8,436 nucleotides of DNA from Acidobacteriaceae bacterium. GTDB lineage: Bacteria; Acidobacteriota; Terriglobia; Terriglobales; Acidobacteriaceae. The notes under the pieces are model-generated. The model searched no databases. It was not told the origin of the DNA and saw nothing but the letters and a program-made list of their open reading frames with translations. The DNA lies in NCBI GenBank assembly GCA_030044455.1, contig JASHVU010000086.1, positions 1 through 8,436 of the forward strand. Direction: 5' to 3'. Position numbers and translations under genes: made by a program. Below are positions 6,851 through 8,436 of this stretch, one piece after another; the first letter of the stretch is position 1; each line of letters opens with the position of its first letter.

Positions 6851-7408
6851 ATGTCACTTACAGAATCGACAATGCTTGAACTTGGAACCGCAGCGCCCGG
6901 CTTTGCACTTACCAATGCAGTTACCGGCGAAACGGTGCGGCGCGACGACTTTAAAGGCAAAGATGCGCTCCTGGTGATGTTCATCTGCGCGCATTGCCCA
7001 TTTGTAAAGCACCTCGAAGCCTCACTAGGTAAGCTTGGCGCCGACTACGCTTCAAAGCCGATTGGCATCGTTGCCATCAGCTCAAACGACGTGACCACGC
7101 ACCCGGCTGACAGACCGGCGGGGTTGAAGGCGCAGGCCCGTGCGCACGGATTTACGTTTCCGTATCTCTACGACGAGACCCAGGATGTAGCACGCGCCTA
7201 TTCGGCAGCGTGTACACCCGATTTCTTCTTATTCGATAAGGATTTCAAGCTGGTTTATCGCGGCCAGTATGACTCGAGCCGGCCGGGCAACGGCGCGCCG
7301 GTGACGGGCGAGGACTTGCGTGCCGCCATTGAAACGGTGCTTGCGGGCAAGCCGGTTTCCAGAGACCAGCGGCCGTCAATCGGATGCAATATCAAGTGGA
7401 GGGCGTAA
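6851..7408 (+). CDS. Thioredoxin-fold AhpC/TSA-type redox protein (Prx-like 1 group)
   Basis: A 185-residue cytoplasmic protein with no signal peptide. It shows a redoxin fold: the opening LGTAAPGFALTNAVTGETV, then LLVMFICAHCPFVKH with a CxxC pair (Cys46, Cys49) at the thioredoxin active-site position, VAISSND, PYLYDETQDVARAYSAACTPDFFLFD with Cys121 before the cis-Pro-like TP, and a conserved tail containing PSIGCNIKW (Cys179). These features fit the peroxiredoxin-like proteins often annotated 'thioredoxin family protein' or 'redoxin domain'. The physiological substrate is unknown; thiol-disulfide or peroxide chemistry is inferred from the cysteines. The start at 6851 is set by AGGAGG (6841-6846). 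The frame is open further upstream, but that extension covers the intergenic hairpin and has no SD. It may share a transcript with ruvB. Confidence 0.88.
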   Translation: MSLTESTMLELGTAAPGFALTNAVTGETVRRDDFKGKDALLVMFICAHCPFVKHLEASLGKLGADYASKPIGIVAISSNDVTTHPADRPAGLKAQARAHGFTFPYLYDETQDVARAYSAACTPDFFLFDKDFKLVYRGQYDSSRPGNGAPVTGEDLRAAIETVLAGKPVSRDQRPSIGCNIKWRA

Positions 7409-7446
7409 ATTCAGCAATCGGTTAGTTATCGATTATGGCCTTGCTA

Positions 7447-7561
7447 CAGCGGTTCCTCAGTTACTGTGTCCCGAAACCGCAGCGGTCAAGTGGATTTTTC
7501 CTTAAGAAAAATCCACCCTTCACCGAGGCTGGAAACGGCTACAACAACTGAGGAACCGCTC
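7447..7561. mobile_element. MITE-like nested palindrome flanked by TA
   Basis: A 115-bp non-coding element. Its ends, CAGCGGTTCCTCAGTT (7447-7462) and AACTGAGGAACCGCTC (7546-7561), are inverted repeats matching at 15 of 16 positions; only the outermost base differs. TA lies directly outside both ends (7445-7446 and 7562-7563), as expected for a target duplication of IS630/Tc1-mariner-type elements. In the centre GTGGATTTTTC (7490-7500) and GAAAAATCCAC (7506-7516) form a second perfect 11-bp hairpin with a CTTAA loop. The intervening arms are partly complementary, so the whole could fold into one long hairpin. It carries no transposase. The MITE call is inference; a large REP-type palindrome is the alternative. 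Confidence 0.5.
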
Positions 7562-7576
7562 TAAGGCATTGGGAAC

Positions 7577-7660
7577 GCGCCGTAGGCGCATTGGATGTTA
7601 GCCCCGCGCTTCAGCGTGGGGAAACGAGCCCCCAACTCATCCTCGCAGTCCCGTAGGGAC
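7577..7660. repeat. REP-like cluster of three short hairpins
   Basis: Three hairpins sit in 84 bp. GCGCC-GTA-GGCGC is at 7577-7589. CCCCGCGC-TTCA-GCGTGGGG is at 7602-7621 (8 bp with one G-U pair). GTCCC-GTA-GGGAC is at 7648-7660. The outer two share the same GTA loop and a 5-bp stem but have different stem sequences. The palindrome GATGCATC follows at 7661-7668. No reading frame explains this order. It resembles dispersed extragenic palindromes that I recall from Acidobacteria genomes; the family assignment is from memory. Confidence 0.55.
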
Positions 7661-7689
7661 GATGCATCGACATCTCATTTGCAGAATTC

Positions 7690-7737
7690 AAAACCGAGTC
7701 GGTCGATCAGCAATTCGAGCGACGGATCACCGACCCG
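7690..7737 (-). terminator. Intrinsic terminator candidate of galU
   Basis: On the minus strand, starting 8 nt past the galU stop, CGGGTCGGTGATC (7737-7725) pairs with GATC-G-ACCGACTCG (7708-7695): a 13-bp stem with one bulged G and one G-U pair, around a 16-nt loop. G and then TTTT (7693-7690) follow at once. Position, strand and T-tract all fit termination of galU. The T-tract is short and the loop large, so efficiency may be modest. Confidence 0.6.
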
Positions 7738-7745
7738 CTAACTCG

Positions 7746-8436
7746 CTAAAGCGCCAGCCTCCTCAAATACTCCCTCAACTTATCCCCAAACTCCGGCCGC
7801 TTAAGCGCAAACTCCACCGTCGCGGTCAGCATGCCAAACTTATCGCCGGCATCGAAACGATTACCCTCAAAGTTATAGCCGTACACCTTCTCGTGACTAA
7901 GAAGGGCGAGAATTCCGTCGGTAAGTTGTATCTCGCCGACTGCGCCTGGCTTAGTATGTTCAAGTAACTGAAAAATGCGCGGAGTAAGTATGTAACGGCC
8001 GATGATAGCCTGCTTCGACGGCGCTTCCTCAAGCTTCGGCTTCTCAACCATACCGGTGCAATTGTAAATGCGCGGATTTGCAGCATCGGGCGCGCCGGCC
8101 AGCACGCCATAGGCGCTGATGCCCGGCCCGTCGACAATCACTGTCGCCAGCACCGATCCGCCTTTCTCGTTGAACACTTCGATCATCTGTTTGAGGCAGG
8201 GAGGATCGGCGTCAATCACATCGTCAGGCAGAATCACGGCAAAGGGCTCGTCCCCCACGAGATCCTTTGCGCACAAGACGGCGTGGCCAAGGCCCAGCGG
8301 CTCTTTCTGGCGCACAAAGCTTATCCGCGCCAATGTTGCAGCTTCGCGCGAAACTCTGAGCAGTTCAGTCTTGCGCTTACGCTTGAGCGCGGCATCGAGC
8401 TCGGGTGTGAAGTCAAAGTGATCTTCCATGATGCTT
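7746..8436 (-). CDS. galU: UTP-glucose-1-phosphate uridylyltransferase, C-terminal 229 residues (runs off the right edge)
   Basis: GalU makes UDP-glucose from UTP and glucose-1-phosphate, feeding envelope polysaccharide, glycolipid and trehalose/galactose metabolism in the cytoplasm. The frame is open to the window end (codons reading SIMEDHFD); the ATG at 8427-8429 is internal because SI-x-EDHFD matches the middle of the family. The N-terminal nucleotide-binding signature (GLGTRFLPATK type) must lie beyond 8436. Visible in order: VRQKEPLGLGHAVLCAK; the metal-site region ILPDDVID; GMVEKP, with the Glu-Lys pair equivalent to E. coli Glu201-Lys202; GRYILTP; GEIQLTDGI; and GNRFDAGDKFGM. Bacterial GalU proteins are usually about 290-300 residues, so roughly 65 are missing. 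The gene converges with the Prx-like gene across the repeat-rich spacer and has its own terminator candidate. Confidence 0.95.
   Translation of the reverse strand, partial: SIMEDHFDFTPELDAALKRKRKTELLRVSREAATLARISFVRQKEPLGLGHAVLCAKDLVGDEPFAVILPDDVIDADPPCLKQMIEVFNEKGGSVLATVIVDGPGISAYGVLAGAPDAANPRIYNCTGMVEKPKLEEAPSKQAIIGRYILTPRIFQLLEHTKPGAVGEIQLTDGILALLSHEKVYGYNFEGNRFDAGDKFGMLTATVEFALKRPEFGDKLREYLRRLAL

Noticed and set aside
7746..8429. galU as a truncated gene starting at the ATG at 8429
   Set aside because: The frame continues through that ATG to the window edge with family-like residues, so the apparent truncation is only the window boundary.

Overview
The window looks like chromosomal DNA of a GC-rich, Gram-negative (diderm) soil-type bacterium, most likely an Acidobacteriota (Terriglobia-like). 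This rests on the style of the GyrA sequence, a large multi-Ig-domain lipoprotein, and intergenic palindromes of a kind I associate with that phylum. It is an inference from memory, not a search result. Every coding region is intact within the window. gyrA and galU are cut only by the window edges.

Layout. Positions 1-1070 (minus) hold the first 356 codons of gyrA. Positions 1313-2560 (minus) encode a 415-residue polytopic membrane protein with features of GT-C glycosyltransferases. Positions 2736-5354 (minus) encode an 872-residue secreted lipoprotein with about seven bacterial Ig-like (BIg2-type) repeats and a cysteine-rich C-terminal domain. A hairpin with a cUUCGg loop follows its stop. 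A 338-bp divergent intergenic region (5355-5698) separates it from ruvB (5699-6742, plus). A short spacer with an inverted repeat leads to a peroxiredoxin/thioredoxin-like protein (6851-7408, plus). The 337-bp spacer 7409-7745 is the most mobile-looking stretch. It contains a 115-bp nested palindrome flanked by TA (MITE-like), then a cluster of small hairpins (REP-like), then a good terminator candidate for galU. galU (7746 to beyond 8436, minus) occupies the right edge.

The genes do not form an obvious pathway. gyrA and ruvB are DNA-topology and recombination housekeeping genes. galU makes UDP-glucose for envelope polysaccharides. The GT-C-like protein and the Ig lipoprotein probably act at the envelope. 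The Prx-like protein is a stand-alone redox protein. I see no defence system, CRISPR array, tRNA/rRNA, prophage or biosynthetic cluster. The items most worth a second look are the MITE-like and REP-like elements at 7447-7660, and the repeat architecture and unusual C-terminus of the lipoprotein.
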